Shown one piece after another: positions 54,354 to 64,000 of a stretch of DNA of 64,000 nt (position 1 is the stretch's first letter; the number at the start of each line of letters is the position of its first letter). The position numbers and the translations under genes were made by a program. Origin of the DNA: Dicyema japonicum (taxonomy: Eukaryota > Dicyemida > Rhombozoa > Dicyemidae); the NCBI GenBank assembly GCA_011109175.1, contig RDEW01000016.1, positions 307,349 through 371,348 on the forward strand, written 5' to 3'. The notes beneath the pieces were generated by a model. That model was not told the origin of the DNA and did no database searches. It saw nothing but the letters and a program-made list of their open reading frames with translations.

Positions 54354-55060
54354 TTATGTGATGTTATTTTTAATCAATGCATTCCATCCATTGATTTCAC
54401 TTGATAAACAGCCAAATATTTGTTTCTGCTTTGCTCGCTTGCTAAAATAGAATAAAGCTTTCATTTCCTCTACGGGTTCCCATTTCGCATTCCAGTCCCC
54501 GGCAATAAACAATAAGTATGATGAACAGAGGTCTGTTAATGTCATTACCAATTCCTCGTTAGAACAGGTCATGTTCTTCCGGATTTTTTAGAATACGTCC
54601 ACTGTGTGGTGCGTAAACGTTTTCAAATGTGATTAGTCTCCTCGAATTTCTGCTTGATCTTGTACGTATTTGTAAGACACTGATTCTGTCATTGCCAGTA
54701 ACCATATACTCTGGGAATATAGTCCTTGTGTATGTAAAGGCTTGTCCATAATGCATCGATTCCAAAGGAAGCAATAGTAACCTGTAATTTGTATGTGATT
54801 CATTGAGTCCATTTTTTATTTTAGTCTCCTGCAGGCAGCATATAGAATCCAGGTATTTCTCAACATCGGAAAATAGAAGCTGCCTCTTAGCCACGTTATT
54901 CACGCCTCTGACCTTGAAGGTTAGGATAGTCAGGTCATTAAATTGTTCTGAATCCTTTGCAGACATATGTGAAGAGAAGTATGTCACAATCTCAACCAAA
55001 AAGAACTCCCGAATATCCTTTTCGCATAGTTGACAACCATTGAGATCCACTTGATCCTGT
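54354..55060 (-). mobile_element. LINE APE-type endonuclease fragment
   Basis: Minus strand: DLTILTFKVRGVNNVAKRQL (start of EEP domain), LDSICCLQETKI (catalytic QET), GNDRISVLQIRT, LITFENVYAPHSGR, then LLFIAGDWNAKWEP (GDWNA). Ends before the SDH motif. Probably the same group as 5800-8085. Confidence 0.7.
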
Positions 55061-55324
55061 CACCTGATCGACTCTCAGTGATTAATGCTTTGAAGGACAG
55101 TCGATGAGCAGGAACATTTCTCACAGTAGATCTTATGCTAGTTCCATTGGCATCATGTATTCCTGAAGATATACTTCTAATTTGTTTCTATCTTCAATAT
55201 TCTCTGTAAGACGGCCCTAAGGATTTGTTTGCAAACTGTGAAAACAGACATATACACCACCACTAGAACAAAAATATATTATATAAAATAAATAATAATG
55301 TAATCACATTATTATTAATTAAAG

Positions 55325-55800
55325 ATGAAATATGAAAATTTAAGTGACGCAAATTTTGAACAGTCGTTGAATATGCCTCCGTTTCATGGAGATTCGCGCT
55401 ATCGGAGTCTATGGTCCAGAGTCAACTCAATACACCAGAATACAATCAGTATGCTTTGCTCACGTAATGGATCAACAGTCGACCCACTACTCATGGAAGC
55501 TAAGATCCGTAGTCGTGGCTCCGGATTTCTTCGCGTCTGTGAGGAAGATGGAAACCCGCTTCGCCTAATCCTTTCCATGGAGAGAAAACCGATTGGATAA
55601 GAAATTCTCCTCCCCGATCGGATTCCTCTGCAAGACCGAGAGAATGCTCTTCCAGAAAGTAGTGGGACAATGGAAGATCACAGACGTCGAATGGCACAAT
55701 TGATTGCGAGGACTAGGATCACCTAACTGTTTGACTCTTTTGACTTTCTTTCTCGGTGTTCCCGAGGTTATTAAAATAAATAAATTTAGCTTACCTGAAC
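55325..55800 (+). mobile_element. LINE C-terminus and 3' tail
   Basis: The plus ORF 55325-55600 is weakly like an RT C-terminal tail. The following UTR ends GATCACCTAACTGTTTGACT, CTTTCTTTCTCGGTGTT, then GTTATTAAAATAAATAAAT: the shared LINE tail on the plus strand. Confidence 0.45.
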
Positions 55801-57239
55801 ATTCACCTTGTAAGCTTAAATGTACGAAAAATGATATAGAATTTTCAATAGTATTTTCCATTACACCACATAATAAGTTTTATTTTTATTGGGATTAAGA
55901 TTGTTTTCTAATGATACAGATGTGTTTACCAAACTCCGAGAATTTCGACTAACGGTATCATAACAGCTGTGAAAAGTTATATAAATTCCTAATTATGGAA
56001 CTATAAAAATAAAAGATATGAAAGTGCAATTATTAAAAACAGATAATAGTACAATATTTACTGAAAATGGTTACTTATAATAACCGATATTTGGCACTTG
56101 GATGTGATTTTGAAAGAAATTTCGTATTCAAGTCAACAACACATTTGAAAATTAAAAAAACTACAACCAGCAGTTATAAGAAGTACTGTCAACTCTCATG
56201 CAATTAGAAATATCTATTTAAATCTAGAAGACAAATATTTAATAGCCGTTTGTGTGATTTGCTGAATTGTTGTAATATTTGCAGTGTCTTACATAATAAA
56301 ATATAAAAATGTTATTATCCATTACAAATTGGAGTATTCAATTGTTAACATTATAATAATGATTTGAAAATTATCTTTATAATAAGGATTATAAATTTCG
56401 AAGTAGTTGTTAGCCAGAGATTTATGCGTGATGTAGCTCTTAGATAGAAATGTGTTTATTATTTAAAGATATGATCTCTGTACAATTAGCTCTAACGAAA
56501 GAAGAAACCTTATATGCTCTAACTTAAGAAAAAGATTCCTCTTGCCATCCACGGATTTATTCCTCATTGTTTTATAATTATGAATTTCTCATCACATAAT
56601 TTATTTATATTAAAAACATCTCTCTTTACCTACTTTTACCTATTTGGACTATTTATTAGGATTTGTAGCGAAATTTGTTTTTAATTACTCACTAAGTTCT
56701 CATTCAAATGAAGTCGTCAATAAAATGAATGCTCGCGGATTCTTTCTGAACGGTCACGTATAGGAGAATTAATTATGTTCATTATTGGCGCGACCTGAAA
56801 ATTGGCGATTTTCTTCAGAAATCAGTCCCCATCTACTTTCCGTGAAGGTACAAGAGCAAACATTTCCGGGATTCGGGGGTCCCACGATTAGCAATGAAGA
56901 AGACGGAGAAGGTAATCTGGTGAAAGGATTATAGAGAATTAATTTTTCGACCTTTTCTATTCTGGAAACTAGACCACGTACTCCCAATTTCAAAAATTGA
57001 TCATCAAATATCATTTCAATTTCAGTAATGAAATACTGAAAGTAAATTATCATTTTTAGTCGACCAAAAGTTATACAGATGAGTTTCTAGCGCCTTGTGT
57101 TAAAGCAATACAACATTCGAAAGAATTTGATGCTAGACTTACAGAATTTTATACTATTCTTCACTAAAAGGTTTTCAATCCATGTTATTGATTTTTTGGT
57201 ATATTAAAGTTAAAATCTTTTTTGGTAGCGTTCATGATT
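55801..57239. other. No gene recognised
   Basis: A/T-rich. The 94-codon minus ORF at 56769-57053 has no recognised motif and is probably chance or a decayed repeat. Confidence 0.4.
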
Positions 57240-57610
57240 TTAGAGCAAACTGGTCTCATCTGAGAGGATGGCAATCACCGTGACGGGATGACAACATTCA
57301 CTTTTGCAAATGGTCGTAACCTGATTTGGCATGCGAAGTATGTTGAGACCAACAGTCAGACAAAATTTTGCCACTTTAGTCTCGAACCAGGTTCATGCTT
57401 CTATGCAAGTCGAGGATCAGAAGAGAAGGAAGTATCTAAGCATTTCAGAGAATCACATATTTATCACATTTGATGTTAGACGTCAGGAATCTTTAGAACA
57501 TAAGCGACGATCGTGCTAGATTCTAGCCCGTTGGAGCGGCTCGATGATCGAAATGGTCAACAAGTATCCACATCAGACTGGATGATTTCGAGTGCGTATC
57601 TCGATGGTTA
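57240..57610 (+). mobile_element. Retroelement C-terminal module, heavily decayed copy
   Basis: MTTFTFANGRNLIWHAKYVE (57288) matches MTTFPFANGRNLIWDATCVD of 42640-43148; the Asp of WDAT is now His. The rest is in broken frames to about 57600. A minus-oriented LINE-type tail follows at 57615-57655. 57660-58239 is A/T-rich and empty. Confidence 0.55.
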
Positions 57611-58288
57611 TTTATTTAAAAACCCAAAACCATGGTAAGACAAACTAATTATCACGTGATGCGTTTATAAACCACCCTTCTGCAGTTTAGTGCAAATCTT
57701 CTGCTATCGGGGGTTTGTATACTACCCCATCTTAGAATTCATCATAGTGATCTTGTACTTTAACTCGAATCGGAGATTATAGTGAAAAGTTGATGTAAAA
57801 TGTTAACTGAGACTGGAACAAGTACTTGCGATCATAGGATAAATCTCAGAACAACTGTCAGAAGGATTAGTCTTAGATGGTTATTTTGATTTTTGAAAAT
57901 TATGTGTTTTTTAATTATTTTCTGATAAAAAGAAGTTTATTTCGAAAACGTTTATTTCGTTAAATGTACCTAACCAATGGCCAACTAACTACTTCAAAAT
58001 TGATAGCATAATATGAGAGATGTGTCTAGTACTTTTTATAATATGTCACGTACGTGGTATCGGCCCACACATGGTCAATGATTTTAATCAATTAAAAAAA
58101 TAATTATATATTTTTGTTCTATGTTGGATAAGGATTACAAATATATATTTTTATTTTAAAATAATCATTTTTTTAATTTTTTTGAAAAAAATAAAATTGA
58201 AGAATGGGTACAGTATCAAAATACTTAGTTTTTAATATAAAAAACCTTAAAACAAAACAAACAATAGTCATATCATCTAATTAATGTA

Positions 58289-61264
58289 TCAACTTCTGGT
58301 CTCTCCGACCAGGCCAGCACCCACCGGGACTCTCTCGGTAGTATCTCCGCTTCCCTTCCTATTTTCTGGATCATCCAACTCTTTATCAGTGTCGCGTCGC
58401 CTCTTTCCCAAATTGCATCCAGTAAGAGGATTCTTCATCATTTCCCAATTATTGTTAATCGCCATCGTTATTTGTTCAAATCCGTGTTTATATTCTACAA
58501 GCATGCTCTCTAAAGTCTTCTTCAGCGCAATCGTTTGGATGTACGCTCGGGTGATGGTCGTAATTCCAATGATGTCCATGTATGATTTGAAATACCTGGA
58601 GACAATTCCATCCCAGGTAAGAACAATTGGGAGTATCTTTACTTTGGCTTTGTAAATGATCTCTAGTTCACTCGCAAGAATGTCGTATTTATGTAGTTTT
58701 TCAACTTCGACAGCCTTGAGATTGTCCATTGATGTTACTCCAATTTCAATTAGCCATATTTGGTTCATTTTCTTATCGTACAAGAAAATGTCAGGCTTGT
58801 TATATTGGACTTTGGACTCCGTTGGAATGGTCGTATCAACTCGGATCTCGGCATGCTGATTTGTGATGATGCTTTGAATAGAATGTGACTTCAATTTTTT
58901 GGATTTTTTAAATCCAAATTTTCTAGATAAATGCATGTGAATGCATTTAACTATTTCATTGTGTCGTCTTGTATAGTCTGAGTTTAGCATTCTGTTACAC
59001 CTCGTAGCCAAATGATCGACAGTTTTTTTCGAGGAATTACAATGTGGACATTTTAGACCAAGATCCCGGAAAAAGATATTCCTATCTTGCAAAAGAAAGA
59101 ACATCGCTTCAGACTTGGGAGAAATATTTCCATTTGTGATCCATGTAGACGATGATTTTATGTCAAATGTATCATTCTCAAGTGATTCAAATAATATTGA
59201 ATGTAGGCTTTTCTTTTTGATGATAGACAGGAGAGAGTTAATCTGTGAACTCTTTAGATTCTCCACAATGTCCATGGTTGGGCCCATTTGGTATTTTACC
59301 CGCAGGAATTCTGTGATTGTGGCCATATGTGTTTTTCTTAGCTGTTCGGCCCACAGAATTCCAGCTTTTCTCAGAGAAATCTTTTTCCGCCTTTCAAGGC
59401 TTGTTTTAAACTCAAGTAGCATTTTTTCTGACTTAAAAGTAACTGATATCAGCCCTCTTCCCAGCGTACTCCTTGGTAAGTATAATCTTTCCTTGGAAGC
59501 CGGTTTCATATGAATACCCAAACGCATAAGTAATTTTCTGACTAATCTATCAAATTCCTCATATTCACCGGGTTCCATCTCGAGAAGACCAATATAATAA
59601 TTAAAAAGGGATAGAGCATGTTCATTTATGGCTTTAAACAAATTGACCGAATTCAATTTCGTTTTTGACAGTTTTTCAATACGATCTTGCACCTCCTCTT
59701 TGATATTTTTAAGTACAACTTCTTTAACTACTTTGCTGGAATTGTCTTCTAACACCCCCAAATAGCGATAACTATCCACTCCATCCATTAGTTTAGCATC
59801 ATTCGATAGTAAATAACTATTTGTTGCGGACTTTTCAAAATTCTTTTCTAAGCCGGACAATTTAAAGTAAGCATTCACATCTTTCATCATGCATGCCAGT
59901 GTCCCTTCCTCTTTTGCCAAAAGTTTCAAATCATCGATGAATAAGAAATGATTCGCAGAAAAAGTAAAAGAATTAGATTCAGCAGTATTGATAGACATGC
60001 TCGGATATTTTGCAGACAACATTCTGCTTAGTGGATCCAAAACAAATACAAATAATTGAGGTGATAGAGAGTCACCTTGGAGTATTCCACGTTCAATATT
60101 AATCGTTCCCAATATCTTTTTCCCCAATCTTAATGACACACGCCAGTTTGGAATTATTGATATTACAAACTTGGTTATCCATTCTGGTAGTCCCGAGTTT
60201 TCCAGGATTTTAACAAGATACTCGTGACTCACTGAATCAAACGCTTTTCTAACATCAATCCATGCACAGAATAGTTTGTTTTCATGGGCTTTGTTAACGC
60301 ATCTGTTTAAAAGTGCGAGTTCTTTTGCTCCTTGACAATGTCGTTTAGTTCCAAGCTGGTACTCTGTTATCAAATTGTAAGTGTCGGCATATATGGCAAT
60401 TTTTTCGTTCACACTCTTTGTAACCAGCTTGTATAAGCATGGCATGCATGTAATCGGTCTAAGGTCCTTGGGGTCAATAGAGTCCTTCTTCTTTGGGATT
60501 AGGTATGTAATCCCCGTATAAAACCATCTTTTCGGTTGACTTTTCCCACTAATGATATCTCTGATCTCTTTAAATAAATATTGATGAAGAGAATCCAACT
60601 TCTTGATAAAGAAGTTATATACGCAATCAACTCCGGGGGCCTTCCAATTTGGGAGGTACTCAATTAAATTTGATATAAAATTATCGTTTATATCAGATTC
60701 TTGCTGTTCAACTCCCGTTATTCTCTTGTTCATTCCAAAACTCAAATCATTTTTATCCCTTTTTTCCCAAACCTCTGTCCAAAATTTAAAGCATTCGGAT
60801 GTGTCAAAGCCATCAATGCACTCAATGTCAGAATCTGACTTTAGTTTTCTATAGAATGACCTTCTGTTCAACTCAAAATTTCGATTATCAGTTCCATATT
60901 GTCGCCTCGAGTCTGCAATCGACAACTTTTTGTTTAAAATTCTAATTTGGTCATTTATTGCGGTTGATATCCTTTCAAATTCACCCCTTTTGCATTTTTT
61001 GTAATTGTAGGAACACAGAATGTCGACTGCTTTTTTCTTTTCCTCGCCTGTAATAGTAGACATAAAGAAATTTGATATTACTAGATTATTTTCAGCTAAA
61101 ATTTCAATCTTCTTTTGTATTCTTTGCCTCCAGTTCGATTTGAAAGGTTCCTTCATTGTGATTTGTTGATATACACACTGAGCAGAGTATATCAAACATG
61201 AAATGTCTTCAATACTTGAAGGTATGTTATTCGATGTATATTCGATTAAAGATTTATTTAGCAT
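58289..61264 (-). CDS. Reverse transcriptase / restriction-like endonuclease of an early-branching non-LTR retrotransposon
   Basis: 991 residues, uninterrupted. RT blocks: NWKAPGVDCVYNFFIKK (207-222), TGITYLIPKK (250-259), DLRPITCMPCLYKLVTK (267-283), motif A WIDVRKAFDSVSH (335-347), motif B GILQGDSLSPQLF (393-405), motif C HFLFIDDLKLLAK (439-451), with FIDD in place of the more common Y/F-A-DD. The thumb reads SYRYLGVLE (498-506). A CCHC knuckle C739-x2-C742-x8-H751-x4-C756 follows, then RRHNE, then the nuclease: KPDIFLYDK (823-831), WLIEIGV with E840, and VEVEKLHKY. This RT-knuckle-PD-(D/E)xK layout is that of the R2/R4/NeSL superclade rather than APE-type LINEs. It nicks target DNA and primes reverse transcription there (family knowledge). 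Related broken copies are at 13500-15600, 22207-25644 and 52870-53770. Confidence 0.9.
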   Translation of the reverse strand: MLNKSLIEYTSNNIPSSIEDISCLIYSAQCVYQQITMKEPFKSNWRQRIQKKIEILAENNLVISNFFMSTITGEEKKKAVDILCSYNYKKCKRGEFERISTAINDQIRILNKKLSIADSRRQYGTDNRNFELNRRSFYRKLKSDSDIECIDGFDTSECFKFWTEVWEKRDKNDLSFGMNKRITGVEQQESDINDNFISNLIEYLPNWKAPGVDCVYNFFIKKLDSLHQYLFKEIRDIISGKSQPKRWFYTGITYLIPKKKDSIDPKDLRPITCMPCLYKLVTKSVNEKIAIYADTYNLITEYQLGTKRHCQGAKELALLNRCVNKAHENKLFCAWIDVRKAFDSVSHEYLVKILENSGLPEWITKFVISIIPNWRVSLRLGKKILGTINIERGILQGDSLSPQLFVFVLDPLSRMLSAKYPSMSINTAESNSFTFSANHFLFIDDLKLLAKEEGTLACMMKDVNAYFKLSGLEKNFEKSATNSYLLSNDAKLMDGVDSYRYLGVLEDNSSKVVKEVVLKNIKEEVQDRIEKLSKTKLNSVNLFKAINEHALSLFNYYIGLLEMEPGEYEEFDRLVRKLLMRLGIHMKPASKERLYLPRSTLGRGLISVTFKSEKMLLEFKTSLERRKKISLRKAGILWAEQLRKTHMATITEFLRVKYQMGPTMDIVENLKSSQINSLLSIIKKKSLHSILFESLENDTFDIKSSSTWITNGNISPKSEAMFFLLQDRNIFFRDLGLKCPHCNSSKKTVDHLATRCNRMLNSDYTRRHNEIVKCIHMHLSRKFGFKKSKKLKSHSIQSIITNQHAEIRVDTTIPTESKVQYNKPDIFLYDKKMNQIWLIEIGVTSMDNLKAVEVEKLHKYDILASELEIIYKAKVKILPIVLTWDGIVSRYFKSYMDIIGITTITRAYIQTIALKKTLESMLVEYKHGFEQITMAINNNWEMMKNPLTGCNLGKRRRDTDKELDDPENRKGSGDTTERVPVGAGLVGETRS

Positions 61265-61277
61265 TTCAATTAAATTG

Positions 61278-61590
61278 TCAATTTACAAACTGGAAAGGAA
61301 TCTTCCTTGTTTGACGCCTTTCATCGATTTTCTTTGAACTATTTGCATCAATCTGACTCAATAATTCTTCAAAGGTTTTATTGTATAAGGCCAAATCAGG
61401 TGCCTTATCCATTTTAATTCCAATTTTAGGTATTGTACTATTATTCTGATGACAGGAGACAAGTCTCTTCAACTCATAAACGGATTTCTTTTTTCCAAAT
61501 TTAGAATTAAAATAATTGGCTATGAATGGCCACCCTCCTCTAGGTACTCGTTTGAGGCGGTCTTTTAATATATAAATTGTTTTTTAATAA
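61278..61590 (-). CDS. Short upstream ORF of the REL LINE (Myb-like segment)
   Basis: The open minus frame runs from about 61590 to the stop at 61278, only 13 nt before the ATG of the RT ORF. It includes RVPRGGWPFIANYFNSKFGK and SVYELKRLV, the W...F...(S)V-ELKrLV pattern that matches WNGWLYLAEL...SVSELKKMAV in the 22-25 kb copy. R2-superclade proteins often carry an N-terminal Myb or zinc finger for target DNA binding, so this may be the true N-terminus. It could be joined by a frameshift, a small intron or re-initiation. The first ATG in frame (61472) lies after the Myb-like part. Confidence 0.5.
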
Positions 61591-61699
61591 TAAATAATTT
61601 AAATTAATTAAAAATTATTTAGCACTCTTTTATTAACACGCGACTGATGGTTTTGTTGTTCGATTGTTTCTTCACGATCTGAAAATAATTAAGGAATTT

Positions 61700-62440
61700 A
61701 AAGAATGTTACTTGTTCCCTTCAGATCTGACAATATCTGATAAGAGGCGTTATAAAAGACTTGCCAGTAGTTTTACGTTTGAAAACGATGTATCATAAAT
61801 TTACGTATATTTATAATTGTTCATTTGTAGGAAACAAATTATAAAATACGTCTAAGAGGCTTTTGGAAACAAAACCTCAGAACACCAATTGTGGCAAAAT
61901 ACCCACGCGACAGATATATTGCCAATCTGATCGATTTGCGACGTTATCTGACAAAAACTTGGGTTATCCATGAGTATTTTTATCTCATTAATTTTTTGTA
62001 GCTTTGACATTTGTTGATTGTTTCAGCAAATTTGGTATGGCCGAAACTCTCTACTCCAAAAATTCAAAGGAAGTAGTTGAAACTTTTCAAAAAATTTTTT
62101 AGAAATATTTTTTAAACCTCCGTTATTATTACACACGGATAACGGAAAAGAATTTAAAAATAAATTGATGACCGACATGTTAATGGAGCTTTTGGTCAAA
62201 AATGTCTATGGTAGATTCCGTACTCCATGGATACAAGGTCAAGTAGAGAAATAAAAAAATTATAAATTTAGATTTAACCAATCAATAAAAAATGGATTTC
62301 CTCCACATCCGCTTCCAGTGGAGAGTTTGGAAGTTATGTTCTTCATTTTAAAAAATTGTTTTTGATTACAATTCGATACACGAGACAACGAAGCAAATGC
62401 CATTCTTCATATTTATGGGATAAATATCCACAGGAAGCAA
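61700..62440 (+). mobile_element. Integrase catalytic-domain relic (Ginger-like)
   Basis: Plus strand across several frames: SDLTISDKRRYKRLASSFTF, RTPIVAKYPRDRYIANLIDL (cf. KAKFPRTRLVDL at 22130), VDCFSKFGMAETLYSKNSKE, PLLLHTDNGKEFKNKLMTDM and YGRFRTPWIQGQVEK: the D...D-N-G-x-E-F...GQVE order of DDE integrases in gypsy-derived Ginger-type transposons. Stops break the ORF. Confidence 0.65.
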
Positions 62441-62639
62441 TTCCTGATGCCCCTGTGTAATTGGTGCAGTTGAGCTTTACTGTGTATAAGTAACCTGTGT
62501 TGTGTCACCTGGCTGTATACCATAAATTGTTGTTTCAGTACGAATATGGAATATATTTAGGCGCTCTCTGAACTAGTTATGGTGATTAACATTTTCTGGT
62601 AACATGGGAAATTGTATTATAGTGACAGTTGATACATAT

Positions 62640-63200
62640 TATGTCAAAATCTGCTTAGTTTATCTCCACATATGTTGCAAAATCTTTCCAATTAGCGTTT
62701 CTGTAATCCAAGAGTTTCGTCTTTTTCAGAGATGAGGGTTCATTCCAACATAATGAGATAGGATTGTGGTCGTTCTGTAAGTCACAAACCAAAAACCAGT
62801 TAGCAAGAGAAGCAAAGGACAGATCAGGTGAGGTTGTGTGGTCATAAGCTCTATAAAGTGTTATGTTCATCCGATTATCGTTTAAGATTTCCTATGGCAT
62901 CCACAGTCTGCCTTTTGTACAAGGTCAGGTGTTTTGCGTTGAAGTAGTCAGATATCAACATTTTTTGTGTTGATGTAACACACCCAAGGAAGGTTAACTT
63001 TGTCAGGAGCTAGTAGGGGTAATGTATATGTTCACAATTGTAATATTTTCAATGTTTGTTCGAATGGAGATCCCAATTTGTTCAACAGGAGATAGAGGAT
63101 CATAATCCGAAGGTTGATCTTATTGTTTTTCCGAACTCACTTTTGAAGAAAGTAATGACTCTTCCTCAAGACCATAATGGAGATCGTTTCTGATAACAGT
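62640..63200 (-). mobile_element. LINE APE-type endonuclease relic
   Basis: The minus strand reads TTSPDLSFASLANWFLVCDL, QNDHNPISL (the SDH region with Ser changed to Asn), LDYRNANWKDFATYV, matching SIDISLSSPSLAPLIDWSVK...SDHNPILL...NYSLANWRGFKEYVD of the 2A-LINE at 12683-13006. The upstream part is decayed. Confidence 0.6.
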
Positions 63201-64000
63201 CTATCCCGAAGTGCTTTGGATTCTCTTACATCTCTTCAATTCTTCTTTCCATTGTGTCTCTAGAGCTTAAGTTAGAATTAACTTGAGTTACATTAGACTT
63301 TCCTGTTCATGCGGCATTTTTCATCATAAACGTAAACTTTTTTGAATTACTACAAATTTAAATAAATTCTGTAATTGATAGTTTGTTAAGTAACTATGGC
63401 ATCACTAACTTGTAGGAGACCTGTGGCTATTTAGTATGTCACAGGCGCTACGCGTTACACTGGACTTAAAAAAAATTCAAAAAAAAATTTCTTTTGATTT
63501 AATTTATCAAATTAATATATATAATTTGACCAAACTAGTGATACAGATAGATAACATAATTTATTCGCGAAACCCCAACTAACTAAACAAGGTAAGAGAG
63601 GAAAGCCAAGATTTGGGTCGTCTATATCGGGGCACTCTCATGAGACACCGTATGTCTCTTCTCCGTAAAGAGCTCCAATTACAATGCGAGTTTCCACAAG
63701 CAATGTAATAAATCACCGATTCTTCTTGTTTTTCTTTCGTATTCGTAATCAATTTCAGATGCTAAATCCAATCCATGTGCGAGTTTAATTGCATAATTTC
63801 GACTGAAGTTAAAATCTTTAACTCTCCAGACTTCATCCATTTTACAAGGCATTTTCCATCTTGATTGGTTTTACACAACCATAGTCAGTATGTTTAGCGT
63901 TCATTTTATTCATTGATCGTGGGTAGTCTTGTATTTAAAGAAGTTTTGTAGTAAATTGAAGTTCCTGTTACAGCACAAGAACCAGTCTTCCCGAAAATAT
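63201..64000. other. No gene recognised; short minus ORF 63679-63840
   Basis: The minus strand has a 53-codon ORF (MDEVWRVKDFNFSRNYAIKL...) in an otherwise A/T-rich end region. It has no domain I recognise and could be an exon of a gene continuing past the window or part of a transposon. Confidence 0.3.

Larger units (their letters stand above)
58240..61600 (-). mobile_element. REL-endonuclease LINE, apparently intact copy
   Basis: Contains the 991-codon ORF (58289-61264), an upstream short frame (61278-61590) and a 3' tail directly after the stop (58240-58288: A/T-rich with ATTAATTAGATGATATGACT on the minus strand). The element order is Myb-like leader, RT, zinc knuckle, restriction-like nuclease. 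No target duplication was recognised, so the outer borders are approximate. It is the best candidate for a recently active element in this window. Confidence 0.8.

Noticed and set aside
58284-58655. Plus-strand ORFs opposite the 991-residue ORF
   Set aside because: Antisense shadows of the RT/REL ORF, without motifs.

Overview
Organism. This is AT-rich nuclear DNA of a small animal, packed with decayed transposable elements. Host genes can be read only if very small introns are removed. Excising GT...AG introns of 21-26 nt restores conserved proteins in frame in TRAP1 (22 nt), RPA3 (25, 22 and 21 nt), an RNF13-like PA-TM-RING ligase (26, 25 and 22 nt, plus 47 and 174 nt) and an MXD-like bHLH repressor (23 nt). 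A C-type-lectin relic (23, 22, 24 nt) and a ferritin relic (26, 35 nt) show the same pattern. TAA, TAG and TGA all act as stops, which argues against ciliates. Metazoan-type genes with introns of about 20-26 nt fit a dicyemid mesozoan (Dicyema-like). That is an inference from gene architecture; no search was run.

Layout. 1-334: 5' end of TRAP1 (minus). 420-2220: LINE debris. 2290-2711: RPA3, followed by a cluster of CACGTG E-boxes. 5107-8225: a pogo/Tigger-like DNA transposon with LINE sequence nested inside. 8640-9290: LINE endonuclease relic. 9711-10967: RNF13-like gene. 12060-15600: a LINE with a 2A-like peptide motif upstream of its endonuclease, next to a restriction-like-endonuclease (REL) LINE that is split by a Mutator-like MITE. 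16146-21375: a C-type lectin with Thr-rich tandem-repeat stalk, part of it duplicated together with a LINE 3' end. 21720-25810: an integrase-type element split by a 3.4-kb REL LINE with a 14-bp target duplication. 26500-36540: mosaic of LINE, MULE, Tigger, Tc1 and hAT relics. 37450-38663: MXD-like gene. 40021-45680: more relics and a tRNA-derived SINE. 45877-46464: ferritin-like gene or pseudogene. 49765-50784: intronless galactose 3-O-sulfotransferase-like gene. 51070-57610: tandem repeat, LINE fragments and a second SINE with a 12-bp target duplication. 58240-61600: an apparently intact REL LINE with a 991-residue ORF. 61700-64000: integrase and LINE relics.

How it fits together. Seven host loci (five apparently intact, two damaged) serve unrelated housekeeping or regulatory roles, and I see no operon or pathway cluster. 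The rest records repeated transposon invasion: at least four LINE lineages, several DNA-transposon superfamilies and one SINE family. Many LINE copies, although different in coding sequence, end in the same kind of about 45-nt 3' tail. Element boundaries outside those with target duplications are approximate, because they were read by eye from translated similarity.
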